64,000 nt of DNA from Saussurea involucrata (GCA_033807775.1 CM066324.1:133043501-133107500); one strand, 5' to 3'. Positions 10,237 through 20,295 are shown, counted from the first letter of the stretch. Numbers and translations: made by a program. Notes: a model not told the origin generated them from the sequence alone.

Positions 10237-12308
10237 GGAGTAAGATGCGAAGAATGTTGTTGTCACCTTCAACTAAGATAGCAATGATCTCAATTGTTTT
10301 GATTTATCAGTTCGAGTCTACTCAGGGCCAGTAAGGATTTTGATCCGAGACTTTTATCTTTAGGAATCCATGTGGGACCAATCGATGTGCGCTCAAGTTG
10401 GTTCAGAAACCCATGATTACAAAAAAAATGTTTTGGTTTTCTTGAAAGTGGATGATATTTTAGAGTATATATAACGTCAAGTCTTTCTCGAATTAGCTTG
10501 AAAACCACGTTCGTCTTGCCATTGGATTTTAATTTACGCACTTAACATAACGGGTCGATTTACAAATAATAGTAGGATTATGTCGACATAGTGATCATAA
10601 TTTCATACCAAAAACATTCTTTAGAAAGTTGAGGGACTGATATGTTACTAAGGTGATAGTACAGGGATCATACTTGAAATATCTTTAAATTATTTGCATT
10701 GCGATTGCAGAGGGTGCACCCATGGCTCGAACCCATCACGCTTGTTTCTAGGCGCCCCAACGCCGTTAAGTTCTCACGACCCGAACCCGAACCCGGTTAA
10801 CAAAACAAACCGGGTCCGGATCCCCAACGCCACCCATGGCCATCATGCGTCATCATATGGTACGCTATTTTTTTATCTCTGGATATTTTTTATGTGAAAC
10901 TTCTGTTTCAAATTTTTTTGAAATAAATGTCAGGTCTGTATATATCTTATTCACTGTAGGTGGGATATACTAGATTTGTTTGGTTTTAATTTAATTATGT
11001 TCCTAAATATATGAATACTAAAAGAAAGTTCTACTTGTTACAGTTGCTTCTTTTGCTGCTTTCGCGATGCTCACACGAAGTGTTGCGAATGATGTTCTAA
11101 CCGTCGGTAAAGAACTTCGTACTCTGGCGGATGAGTTCATCCCGCGAGAGTACCAAGACTACTACATCCACGAAATGCAAAAGCTTCTACGCAAAAACGA
11201 TAACGAGTTTATGATCGTGATAGACGAATACCAACCGCAATCCAACACGGCGGACGAAATGTTCATGGCAGTCGAGACTTATTTGGGAACCAAAGTGAAC
11301 GAATCGTGCATTCGAAAAGTTAACGTGTGCAAAAACAAGGAAACGTTGGCTATTAAGATGAACGAAGATGAAGAAATCATCGATGATTTCGATGGGGTTC
11401 AAGTGAAATGGAGATGTACGACATTACAACCAGGACTCAGATGTTACGAGTTAGCGTTCCATAATAAATACAGATACAAGATACTAGAGTCGTATTTACC
11501 ATACATTTTGGAGCGATCAGATGCCATTAAAGCCGACGAAAGAGGATTAAAACTTCATATGATCAACGATGGTTATCCCGACCCAAACACCATAATTCTC
11601 AATAACCCAATGACCTTCAAAACCCTAGCGATTGAGCCCGAGCTAAAAAAGATGGTTATTGAGGATTTAAACAATTTCAAGAACGGGAAGGAGTATTACC
11701 GACGGATTGGTAAAGCGTGGAAACGTGGATATTTGATCTATGGTCCATCGGGCACAGGCAAATCGAGCTTGATCGCATCCATCGCTAGCTACTTAAACTA
11801 TGATATTTACGACATGGATCTTACAAAGGTCGATTCAGATTCGCAACTGAAAAACATCATGCTAAAAATTCCTAGCAAATCGATCCTTGTTTTTGAAGAT
11901 TTCGACCAACTTCAAAACCCGACAGTTGATGATACGACAGGGAAACTGTCGCCAAAAAAGACATTTTCACGGTTGTTGAACTTCATGGACGGGATTTGGT
12001 CGTGTTGCAGAGAAGAACAAATCTTTGTTTTCACGACCAAATGTATTGATGGACTCGACCCGACAGTACTTCGGCCGGGTCGAATGGGCATGCATATTCA
12101 TCTATCTTATTGCACGTTTTCAACATTTAAACAACTTGCTTTCAACTATTTGGAGCTCGAAGATCACAAACTCTTCGAACAAGTTCAAAATTTGTTGCAA
12201 AACGTAACTGTTACCCCGGCTGAAGTTGCGGGAGAGCTCATGAAGTATACAGCGAATGCAACAGTATCGCTCGAGAGACTTATTGCCTATCTCGACAATA
12301 AGTCATGA
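9958..12308 (+). CDS. AAA-ATPase of the plant BCS1/HSR4-like family, 3 exons
   Basis: Members of this family (At2g18193/At3g50940-type, near mitochondrial BCS1) are membrane-anchored ATPases, several induced by stress or pathogens; the client is unknown. Proposed exons: 9958-9989, 10711-10859, 11044-12308, in frame through GT-AG junctions, giving 481 residues, close to the usual 460-500. A short hydrophobic segment around residues 61-75 (ASFAAFAMLTRSVAND) is the expected N-terminal anchor, followed by the AAA-associated domain. Walker A GPSGTGKS begins near residue 294. Walker B is SILVFEDFDQ (family usually ...IEDIDC), and the C-terminal motif is DPTVLRPGRMGMHIHLSYC. Sensor-1 reads FTTK where FTTN is usual. 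Exon 2 encodes an unusual Asn-Pro-rich insert (DPNPNPVN). If exons 1-2 are wrong, the shorter reading starts at 11067 (413 residues) and lacks part of the anchor. A Helitron ends about 230 bp downstream. Confidence 0.85.
10195..10236 (+). repeat. (CA)n(TA)n microsatellite in AAA-ATPase intron 1
   Basis: ACACAC then TATATA runs follow the repeat at 10105-10190. Intron 1 (9990-10710) otherwise shows no coding signal. Confidence 0.7.
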
Positions 12309-12886
12309 CCTGTTGCTAGGTATATAAATCTGTTGTCCCAAAATTACACGCCTCATTCCTATCCAACCAGTGAAATGAAAGACAAATAGGAGTTTTACAT
12401 ATTTTTTATTTAATTTATCCAAGTTCACAAAATGTATTTTTATGTGATTGGTGGATTAAGTTGGAACGTAAGAATTTGGGATAGGTGATTTTTACTCTCT
12501 TAATAGACCCCTATTTTTCGATTTGTTACAATGGTTAACTAGTATGAGGACCGCGCGTTGCGCGGTAGTGTAAGTTCTTTGGGTATTAATATATAAATTA
12601 TAGATATAAATAAACTTTTAATATTAAATATAATAATTAATAAATCACATTTAAATGAATGATTTATAAAAAGTAATAGAGCTTAATCAGTGAAAAATGA
12701 ATATATAAAATGAGCAACAGTAATGATGGAACTATGCTTATTTTATGAAGAAATAAACAAATGTACACCTAAAAGAGACCGTAACTATCACTCGAATGCA
12801 TGTCCAGTCTCCAAATGAGACATGCCCCCAAATGTTAATGTGATGTGCACTAATCCAAACATGTAAATAAAAATAGTTGACCGACA

Positions 12887-13062
12887 TCATATTTCCAGGC
12901 CTGTTAGCATCTTTGCTCCACTAAATGCTTCTGTCTTTCCAGCTATAGCTTCCAACTTGACGTCTTTTATATAATCTCTCTTGCAGTGACGGAAAATCAT
13001 GGAAAAGTAGGCGATCTAATCTACCAGATCGCAGCAGGGCAACGTCGAGTAAACCAGGCCTG
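12887..13062 (-). pseudogene. PEX1: PEX1 (peroxisome AAA-ATPase) exon fragment captured in the Helitron
   Basis: A TTTACAG acceptor is followed by an open frame to TGA at 12889. It encodes RPGLLDVALLRSGRLDRLLF, then HDFPS and DVKLEAIAGKTEAFSGA. This matches the second AAA domain of plant PEX1 (SRPDLLDAALLRPGRLDRLL...; ...TEGFSGADLQALL). Key departures are P to S in the RPGR motif and loss of the ADLQALL helix to a stop. Only about 58 residues of a protein of more than 1100 remain, so it cannot act as an ATPase. Confidence 0.7.
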
Positions 13063-14147
13063 CTGTAAATATTAAAAAAAAACTCTTGAGTTTAGCATTC
13101 AATAGAAGTAGACGAATTTCTAGCAAATAAACATAAAATGTTTTCAATTAGGAATTATGAATAAACTATTCCAAACTAATAAACCCATCCAATCATGGTA
13201 AAGAAACAACCAAACGTAGAGTTAGGATCTACTGTTACCCCTGGCTTTCATGAAGATATAAAAAACTATTCCTTCCTTCCTCTTGAAACTGCGACAATAC
13301 TAAAGCTATATGTCAAAAGAAAATATACATAACGTGTATCATCAATAATTTGCAGCTGTGATGAGAGCAGATAACCAAAACAATGTATTATTAAAGAATG
13401 AAACGACGTCATTCGATGGAGGGGCCACCATACCAGTCCAGCAGCCATCATGTGTTAAATTGTGTGTCCAAGAACACATGTATAGTAGATTAAGATATAT
13501 CGTCCATTTTACCTCAAATTAAACAAAGGGTAAACACCTGAAAGTTAATGTTAGTGTTGTAAATACCAAGTATAAGTGTATAACAATATTTGTCATTCTA
13601 TGAGTGATAAAAGTTACCTGGTCTGTAACCATCTCTGTAACCATCACTTACAGAGTAAGACTCTCCATCCTTATATCACTCTTACCGGGTAAGATTCTTG
13701 GCCCTCACAATGTTCATCCAGTAAGGTAAATGACCCACCCGATAAGCAACTTACCAAGTAAGCGTTTAGTAAAAGGCCCCTAAGAGATGGAGCGATTATG
13801 TGGAAGTAAAACAAAGGTGTAACAGGAGCATATAGATAGTCTAGTTACCATTTTCATATCCATCAATATTGTTGCAGACAGAAACAATACACCACTTCAA
13901 AAAAACAACCAAAAAATCAACAATTCAGCCCTTAAAATCTTAACAAAACCAACCAACCAACTTTCAAGCATAAAATCTTGCAATCTACATTCATTGTCTT
14001 TACTTTACATGGAAAATGTAGCCTTACAACAAACAATATATTCTAAAATATACATACTTTTGGGTGGAACCATCCTGGCATACGGTTGCTCCTAGGCTTG
14101 GTTTAAATACACCTTCAATGCATAATACATAGCATAACAATAGTTAT
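13063..14147. other. Helitron interior, left of the Sirevirus; no gene recognised
   Basis: The open frame at 13266-13451 (-) has no family signature. Bases 13640-13770 carry the TTACCGGGTAAG-rich repeat described separately. The rest is AT-rich. Confidence 0.4.
13600..13775. mobile_element. Repeat with TTACCGGGTAAG palindromes (copy 1)
   Basis: CTCTTACCGGGTAAGATTCTTGGCCC and TTCATCCAGTAAGGTAAATGA match 56308-56478 (CTCTTACCGGGTAAGATTCTTAGTCC, TTCATCCGGTAAGCTAATG) closely and in the same orientation. Short TTAC...GTAA palindromes are spaced along both. Probably a MITE; exact ends were not found. Confidence 0.5.
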
Positions 14148-15223
14148 TGTTAGTCCCAGATGGCTTAACAAGTATTGTAGAAGGGGGGGTTGAATACAAT
14201 ACACAAAAAATTTCACAATTTTAATTCTTATATTTGAAAAACTTTCAAAAGAATTACACACAGAAAACTTAAGATTGTTGCGGAAAAGAACAGATAAACT
14301 ATTCTAACAATCTTACACAAAGTATACAACAAAACAACTAAGAACACTAAGAGCAAAGCTATTGAGTTTTAAGGCTTAAAAGAAGGTTTCTTGCACTAAG
14401 AGGATTTCTTGAAAGCGTGAGAATTGCATGAAGAGCACTTCTCCTTTTATAGTGCCAAGGAGTGCCCAAGCATTAAATGCTTGGGACACTTGTCATCTTC
14501 ACATATGCTGATAATGTTGACTTCAGGAGAACTGTGAAGTCCTTGTCACTTTTCACTAGGTGCAGACAGAGTAGCTTGAGCAGATAATAGGGACCTTAAC
14601 TGAAAGTGGATAAAGAGACAAACTGTCACTTTTCTCTGCTGGAGGATATTGTCCCATAATAAATGATCTTCTGTCTTGAGCCTTTAGCACCGAGGTGGTT
14701 TCCACCGAGATTTGAGAAATCTTCGGTGGAAAGAAGACTAGTCCACCGAAATTGCAAGCATGTTTCGGTGGTAACTAGTCCACCGAAATTGCGAGCATGT
14801 TTCGGTGGTGAGAGGACCACCGAAATTACAAGTATATTTCGGTGGTGAGAGGACCACCGAAATTACAAGAATATTTCGGTGGTGAGAGAAGCACCGAAAT
14901 GGTCATCGGTGGTGGATGGGGCCACCGAAACTGTCCATGCACTTCGGTGGGAGAAGGCCACCGAAAATGTCCTATAAATTCGGTGGAGAGAAGGCCACCG
15001 AAATGTCAAGGAATTTTGGTGGTGATGACTTGTTTGAATGTTGCCGAGAGTCTTCTATTTTCCACAAGTAGAGAGTCTTCAAGCTTGGTTTCGGTTGATC
15101 TTCGACTTCACCGAACATTTGATATCTTGTACAAGTCATTCAAAGAACTGAACTAAAATATTCTAAGTAGGAGTTTTAGGGAAAACATCGGTGAGTCAAT
15201 TTCAAATCCTTGGTGACCCAACA
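14148..15223 (-). repeat. 3' LTR of the Sirevirus (1,076 bp)
   Basis: TG...CA ends. It carries one more CCACCGAAA/TTTCGGTGG unit than the other LTR (about 14777-14810). The motif cluster spans 14690-15020, with about 20 CACCGA or TCGGTG cores by eye. Confidence 0.93.
14690..15020. repeat. CCACCGAAA/TTTCGGTGG inverted-motif cluster in the LTR
   Basis: The motif alternates in direct and inverted orientation every 15-25 bp, giving many overlapping potential hairpins and a local rise in CpG. Sireviruses of cereals are known to carry clustered CpG-containing palindromic motifs in their LTRs. This looks like an equivalent with a different core sequence. Confidence 0.85.
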
Positions 15224-15238
15224 ATCTCCCCCTATTTG
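15224..15238 (-). promoter_or_regulatory. Polypurine tract of the Sirevirus
   Basis: On the minus strand AAATAGGGGGAGAT lies directly against the 3' LTR, where plus-strand DNA synthesis is primed. Confidence 0.85.
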
Positions 15239-15519
15239 AATTTGAGCTCCTTATCTTAGAATATTCAAGAGTAAATAAAAGTAAGTGCGTTTTTGACCCT
15301 TTTTACTCTTTTGGGTTCTTTTCACATAGACCATTCTTTTTGTTCTTTTTGATCTTTTTCTTTTGTATGCGTATGTATACTATGTACAGTATTTACAGGT
15401 AACGAAAGATAAAGTATGTACGGAAATAAAATTCAAATAGAGATACTTGTATTAAGATAAGTTCTCGTACAATTTACAAAATGAGAAACTAATTTTTACA
15501 AGTACCAAATGGAGAGAAC

Positions 15520-16599
15520 TTACTTCTTTGAGGTTTTGCGGCGCTTGATTTCATCCAGTAAGTTTCTATAGAACGGTTGAGCTTCGGGGATGTTCGGAAA
15601 GAGGTTGTGAATGCCTTCCAGAAATATAGTATCGGCGATGGACATCTGGGCAAATCTGAAGAATGCCCGACGACCGAGACCGTCGTTAAAGAACAATCCT
15701 GGTATTGGTGAGAGGCTTAAGGTTGTGGTAGGATAGGGAACAGAAGTGGGAATGGTAAGGTTAAGATTGTTTACATTCGAGATTTTACCTTCTCTTGCCA
15801 TTTCCTTGAAGACTGAGTCAGGAGGATTTTTGACTTTGGGGAGGATGATCTTCTCTTTCAGAGACAGCAGTTTGGCTCTTTCTTCGGTGGAGATGATGAT
15901 GTTATGTTTTCTTTTGATCTCCTTCATCTTATTCATTAGACCATCAATGTATTTGACAAAGATGTCTTTCCTTGGATTTGGACTCCTGACAAGGTGTTGA
16001 GTGATTTCATACCATTCCGAGAGACCGAAGAGTTGGAGATGGCTTTCTTTCACACTTTTCATAGAACCATCTTCCCAGTTAATAATCAATCTGATGTCTT
16101 GAGGGTTTGCCTTGGAGGTGGCAATCTTTACTGAAGAAATTTGTGACCTATAGCTTCGGTGGTGCATGGTCTTTTTGTACCAATTAATTTCTTCATTCTT
16201 TTGTTGTTCCAAGGCACTGAGCACCGATTTCTGTGTTTGGATGGCATCGGTGGACTTGACTTTTGAAGCTTCTTCTGCGGCAGCTTTGAGAGACGGATCT
16301 CTGGATTTGTCTAAGTCGATTTGAGCTATTCTTGCTTCCTCAATTTCTTGAGCAGAGAGGCCAAGTTCGGTGGTGATAGGTTGAGAAGCAGGCTTGAGTT
16401 TGAGAGTTTCAGCGTCCTTCGGTCGAGCCCCATATCTTGCCAGATCCTTTTTCTTCTTTGCTTCTCTGGCCAATTCTTCGGCCGAAAGAGTTCTTTTTTC
16501 CTTTGTCTTCGGGAGCATTGCTGGACTGCTCCCCCTCAACTGATGCATTAAGGTCAAGAGCTTCGGTGGAGCCAGTATGGGTCGGTGAGAGTGAGACAT
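15520..16599 (-). CDS. C-terminal piece of the Sirevirus env-like ORF, shifted frame
   Basis: 359 residues, rich in Lys/Glu (AEELAREAKKKKDLARYG, then a helical stretch) and ending LLDEIKRRKTSKK. It overlaps the upstream ORF by 191 bp in another frame. The upstream frame becomes arbitrary-looking near its end, while this one becomes well-formed at about 16500. The simplest reading is that a one-base indel near 16490-16510 split one ORF in two. No transmembrane segment is evident. Function is unknown; env-like is a positional name. Confidence 0.6.
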   Translation of the reverse strand: MSHSHRPILAPPKLLTLMHQLRGSSPAMLPKTKEKRTLSAEELAREAKKKKDLARYGARPKDAETLKLKPASQPITTELGLSAQEIEEARIAQIDLDKSRDPSLKAAAEEASKVKSTDAIQTQKSVLSALEQQKNEEINWYKKTMHHRSYRSQISSVKIATSKANPQDIRLIINWEDGSMKSVKESHLQLFGLSEWYEITQHLVRSPNPRKDIFVKYIDGLMNKMKEIKRKHNIIISTEERAKLLSLKEKIILPKVKNPPDSVFKEMAREGKISNVNNLNLTIPTSVPYPTTTLSLSPIPGLFFNDGLGRRAFFRFAQMSIADTIFLEGIHNLFPNIPEAQPFYRNLLDEIKRRKTSKK

Positions 16600-18904
16600 G
16601 TTTCGGTGGAGAAGAGGGTTTCGGTGGAGAGGTAGAGAGTTTCGGTGGTGAGGATTTCGGTGGAGAGGTAGATTTCGGTGGAGAGGGTTTCGGTGGAGGA
16701 AAGGAGGATTTCGGTGAAGAGGAGAATTTCGGTGGAGGCTGGTTACTGGAAAGTTTCTTTATGGATGGAAGTTTCGGTGGAGCCGTGGTTTTCTCCCCCT
16801 CAGGAACAGCCGGTAACTTGAAACCCAACTCATAGAAGGCCTTATCAAACTTGGAGTGTAGGAAGGCCAGACTCGTTTCGGTGGTATGGGGAACCAAGGC
16901 AAAGTCACCAAGATCCATTTCCCACTGGGAACGTTCAGGACTGGGTGAGTCGGTGGAAGGTTTGGAGAGGGACTCCACTGTGGTAGAAAGGGTAGATAAT
17001 TGTTCGTGAATGGGGCGTAGGGCTTCGGTGATGGCATCAAGAAGAAGATGCGGTAGCTGAGACTCGAGGGTAGAGATGCGGGAATTGGCTTGGGAGATTA
17101 AGGTGATGGTAGATTTAAGAAAGGTAGAGGTGCGGTCGATGTGCGGGGAAGTTTGGCCATCGATTTCGGGGAACGAACAGTGCCATCGAAGGGGATCTGC
17201 TTCGGGAAGAGGATGTCGTAAGTGAGGCACGAGTGCGTCGGTGTAGAGGGTTCGGGGAGGTGAGGGTGTACGTTGTGGAGAGTGTTGCCTCGGCGAGGGA
17301 GGCTCGATGGGATGTTCTTCGGGGGACGAGATGGTTCGGGGAGAACCAGTGTCCGCTAAAAGAAATGCAAAGAAATCATGTGGGGGTGAAGATTGTGGGG
17401 GGGAACCCTGATTGGGTTGTGCAATTTCATCGATCACAAACTGATCGGGTGAAAGGCTGTGAAGTGAAAAGTCAGAACCCTCGAGAGGAGAGACCTCGAG
17501 GTCATCTCCACCACCCAAGGAATCGAGTGGGGAGGTTTGTTTAGGGTTCTCCAAGTGTACAACTGAGGCCTTTTGAGAGGCAACAGAGGAGATGGTGGGG
17601 TTCGAAACGGATACCCTTGGCCCGGAGGGATGAAGTTCAACAACCGGCGATTTTTGAGAATCGACAGTTGGATTTGTTGGTGGGGCCGATGGTTTCCGAG
17701 ACCTCTTTGGAAGAGATCCCGAAGGGGAAGATGAGTGCCTCCGCTTATGAGAAGGGGTGTGAACCGGGGAAGTCTCCGAGGGATATCTCGGTGACATGGT
17801 TCGAGAAGCGGGAGCGGAGGTGTCGGTGGCCTTTTGTCGTTTCTTTTGAGTGCCACCCGACGTCACTCGGGAACGGGGAGAAGGGACCACAACATTTGGA
17901 GTGACCTCGGGAATTTCCAGGTGGCGAAACCCGGGAATTTCCGCATCACCCCAACGAAGTTCGGGAGATAGAGCGAAGGAAATCATACCTGGGCGTAATG
18001 GGCGATCGGTGGCGAGCGGCTTGACGTTGAGGGTTTTGGTGCCCACAACGGGAGATGACCATTCATAAGAGAACCGGGGCGAGGAAGAGCGGCGATCGGT
18101 TTCCAAAGCTTTGGAAAGCTTGTGTTGTAAGATCATGGAGATGAAGCGGGGAAAAGCAACGTAACACTTCTTGGGAGTTTTGATGACCTCGACAAGCTCT
18201 GAGAAGAAATATTGGGCGAAGTCAACTTTCCTTTGGAAGATGAGGGCATGAGCGAGTTTGTTGACGTGTGAAGGCGATTGATCATGCCCACTTGTTTTGC
18301 GTGAGAGGCAATGGATAACGTGGGCGAAGAAGAAATTCCAAATGCCTCCCATTTTGCTGCGAAGAAGAGTACCGGGGCCTTTGGAGCTTTTGGAGGAGTC
18401 GTCGAGCACATAACCGGTGGTAAGAACAATGTCTTCATGTATGGTGTCCAAATACATGTCTTCATAGTCGGAAAAGGCGTCGATCTTGAGAGCGAGACGA
18501 ACATCATCGACCCCAAATGTGAGGTCGTGATCACCTTCGGCATTGGTGAAGATGGAGGCGTGAATGGCCTCATTGGAGGGATCGTACACGGAGGTGAGCC
18601 AGAACTGTCCAATGAGCATTTTGCTCATCCTGGGGTTGCATGTGAAGGCATGAAGAAGAGGAGAGCGAGACAGAAATTTAGCAATAGTAGAGAACTCGGG
18701 ATGAGCGGGATCGGATTCGAGGCGGGCAACGTGATTGCACTGGTTGAAGCGGAGGTCTTCAAAACGTGTAGGAATTGGATATCGTGAGGATGCCATGAGA
18801 GAGATATGTTTGAAAGAGAAGAGAGAGTTGCAGGTTTGAATTGTGAGGAAGGAGTGGGGAGGAAGTAAAGGGAGGTAAGTATATATAGGGAAAGGATAAG
18901 GCAC
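16409..18904 (-). CDS. Sirevirus env-like ORF, N-terminal part
   Basis: 831 residues. The Met at residue 37 (18796, MASSRYPIPTRF) is a more likely start than the first. Residues 60-260 form a globular domain (RMSKMLIGQFWLTSVYD, IHASIFTNAEGDHDLTFGVD, MGGIWNFFFAHVIHCLS) of the type found in hypothetical proteins in Asteraceae retrotransposons. It is followed by a long Ser/Pro-rich linker. Around residues 715-766 the CCACCGAAA motif is translated as repeated Pro-Pro-Lys. Its place downstream of RNase H is where SIRE elements hold an env-like gene. No signal peptide or convincing membrane anchor was seen, so an envelope role is doubtful. The frame is lost near 16500. Confidence 0.7.
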   Translation of the reverse strand: MPYPFPIYTYLPLLPPHSFLTIQTCNSLFSFKHISLMASSRYPIPTRFEDLRFNQCNHVARLESDPAHPEFSTIAKFLSRSPLLHAFTCNPRMSKMLIGQFWLTSVYDPSNEAIHASIFTNAEGDHDLTFGVDDVRLALKIDAFSDYEDMYLDTIHEDIVLTTGYVLDDSSKSSKGPGTLLRSKMGGIWNFFFAHVIHCLSRKTSGHDQSPSHVNKLAHALIFQRKVDFAQYFFSELVEVIKTPKKCYVAFPRFISMILQHKLSKALETDRRSSSPRFSYEWSSPVVGTKTLNVKPLATDRPLRPGMISFALSPELRWGDAEIPGFRHLEIPEVTPNVVVPSPRSRVTSGGTQKKRQKATDTSAPASRTMSPRYPSETSPVHTPSHKRRHSSSPSGSLPKRSRKPSAPPTNPTVDSQKSPVVELHPSGPRVSVSNPTISSVASQKASVVHLENPKQTSPLDSLGGGDDLEVSPLEGSDFSLHSLSPDQFVIDEIAQPNQGSPPQSSPPHDFFAFLLADTGSPRTISSPEEHPIEPPSPRQHSPQRTPSPPRTLYTDALVPHLRHPLPEADPLRWHCSFPEIDGQTSPHIDRTSTFLKSTITLISQANSRISTLESQLPHLLLDAITEALRPIHEQLSTLSTTVESLSKPSTDSPSPERSQWEMDLGDFALVPHTTETSLAFLHSKFDKAFYELGFKLPAVPEGEKTTAPPKLPSIKKLSSNQPPPKFSSSPKSSFPPPKPSPPKSTSPPKSSPPKLSTSPPKPSSPPKHVSLSPTHTGSTEALDLNASVEGEQSSNAPEDKGKKNSFGRRIGQRSKEEKGSGKIWGSTEGR
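16560..16885. repeat. TTTCGGTGG motif array inside the env-like ORF
   Basis: About a dozen TTTCGGTGG copies, all in one orientation, spaced in multiples of three so that the minus strand reads CCA CCG AAA (Pro-Pro-Lys). Confidence 0.85.
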
Positions 18905-19039
18905 CGTGATGATGATTTTGTATGGGGAGAGGGGACATGCGGCTCATGAGGTGAAAGGGTTATTGGGAATCGGGACACGAAGCGGCGGATAAGCGAAGGG
19001 TCTGACGCAAAAGCAATTGAGTGGTCACAAGTGGGCTTT

Positions 19040-19630
19040 GGGAACCGTGTGAATCGGTGTAGGCTCGGTGATGCTTCGGTGGAGGATTCGGTGTTCGTTT
19101 GGTAGACGATCGGTGGAGGTTCGGTGGTGGATTCGGTGTTCATGGGACTTCGGTGGTAGAATGGTTTCACCGATTTGGATGAGGTCCACCGAAATGGGAC
19201 TTCACCGGTAGAATGGATTCACCGATTTGGATAGTACCACCGAAATGGGACTTCGGTGGTAGAATGGTTTCACCGATTTGGATGAGGTCCACCGAAATGG
19301 GACTTCGGTGGTAGAATGGATTCACCGATTTGGATAGTACCACCGAAATGGGACTTCGGTGGTGGAAAGTTTTCACCGATTTGAGATGACCACCGATTTG
19401 AGACTTCGGTGGTGGACAAGTTTCACCGATTTTGAAAATTTTCACCGAAATGGGCTTCGGTGGTAGACACGCTTTACCGATACTTGAGATTATCACCGAA
19501 ATTGGACTTCGGTGTTGGAAAAGAGATAGAAATGATTTAACACATAGATTTGTCCACCGATGAGAGATCGGTGGAGAGAGAGAGAAGTAGATAAGAAGGT
19601 GTCCACCGATGTGAGATCGGTGGAGCATGA
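19040..19630. repeat. CACCGA/TCGGTG tandem array between RNase H and the env-like ORF
   Basis: From about 19145 to 19355 a unit of 51-52 bp (GGACTTCGGTGGTAGAATGG, then TCACCGATTTGGAT and CCACCGAAAT) alternates between two variants, giving a higher-order period of about 103 bp. Degenerate units continue to 19630. About 30 motif cores are visible. Open frames across it (19167-19634 and 18625-19170, minus) are translations of the repeat and are not annotated as genes. Confidence 0.85.
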
Positions 19631-19638
19631 ACACATGT

Positions 19639-20292
19639 TTATTCTAGGAAATTGCACATCCCAAGTTCACTGATGAGAAAGTTGAACCTGGTTTCATCAA
19701 GAGGTTTGGTGAAAATATCAGCAAGCTGCAAATCGGTGGGAATGAAGTGCAGTTCAATGTCACCTTTGGAAATGTGATCCCTGATGAAATGATACCTGAT
19801 ATCGATGTGTTTAGATCTAGAGTGAAGAACAGGATTATTTGCTATAGCTATAGCACTCGAATTATCACACAGAATTGGGACTTTAGAAAAGAATTGATTA
19901 TAGTCCCTTAGTTGGTTTCTCATCCATAGAATCTGAGCACAGCAGCTCCCAGCAGCTACATATTCAGCCTCAGCAGTAGAGGTTGATACAGAGTTTTGTT
20001 TCTTGCTGGACCAACTTACCAATTTTCCCCCAAGGAGCTGACAGCTTCCTGTAGTACTCTTTCTATCAATCTGGGAACCTGCATAGTCTGAATCTGAATA
20101 ACCAATTAGTTCAAAACCCGAGTCTTTGGGATACCAAAGACCCAAGTGCAGTGTGCCCTTGAGATACCGAAAAATTCGTTTTACAGCCTTTAAATGTGAT
20201 ACTTTAGGATTGGCCTGATAACGAGCACATAGACAGGTAGCAAACATTATATCCGATCTGCTAGCAGTTAGGTAAAGAAGATAGCCTATCAT
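19639..20292 (-). CDS. Sirevirus RNase H region of pol, cut off by a stop codon
   Basis: 217 residues in the same frame as the upstream pol ORF. The Copia RNase H signatures are present: YSDSDYAGSQIDRKSTTG, STSTAEAEYVAAGSCCAQI, IDIRYHFIRDHI and LADIFTKPL. The break is a TGA at 20296-20298 (minus), in a position normally occupied by an Arg codon, which fits a CGA to TGA change. The Met at 20292 is an internal residue, not a real start. Confidence 0.85.
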   Translation of the reverse strand: MIGYLLYLTASRSDIMFATCLCARYQANPKVSHLKAVKRIFRYLKGTLHLGLWYPKDSGFELIGYSDSDYAGSQIDRKSTTGSCQLLGGKLVSWSSKKQNSVSTSTAEAEYVAAGSCCAQILWMRNQLRDYNQFFSKVPILCDNSSAIAIANNPVLHSRSKHIDIRYHFIRDHISKGDIELHFIPTDLQLADIFTKPLDETRFNFLISELGMCNFLE

Positions 20293-20295
20293 ACC

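Noticed and set aside
14842..15156. Plus-strand ORFs in the LTRs (also 26167-26631)
   Set aside because: They read through the inverted motif cluster and are duplicated only because the LTRs are. No family motif.
17233..18787. Plus-strand ORFs opposite the env-like gene (17233-17544, 17617-17904, 18311-18787)
   Set aside because: Antisense shadows of a GC-richer coding region; the minus-strand frame is far longer and has protein-like composition.
19145..19400. CRISPR-like spacing of repeats
   Set aside because: Units are contiguous, alternating tandem repeats in a plant retrotransposon, without unique spacers or cas genes.
19167..19634. 155-residue minus-strand ORF, with 18625-19170 overlapping
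   Set aside because: Both are translations of the CACCGA/TCGGTG array; the repeated HRSPIS/KSHFGG pattern follows the DNA period and nothing else suggests a protein.
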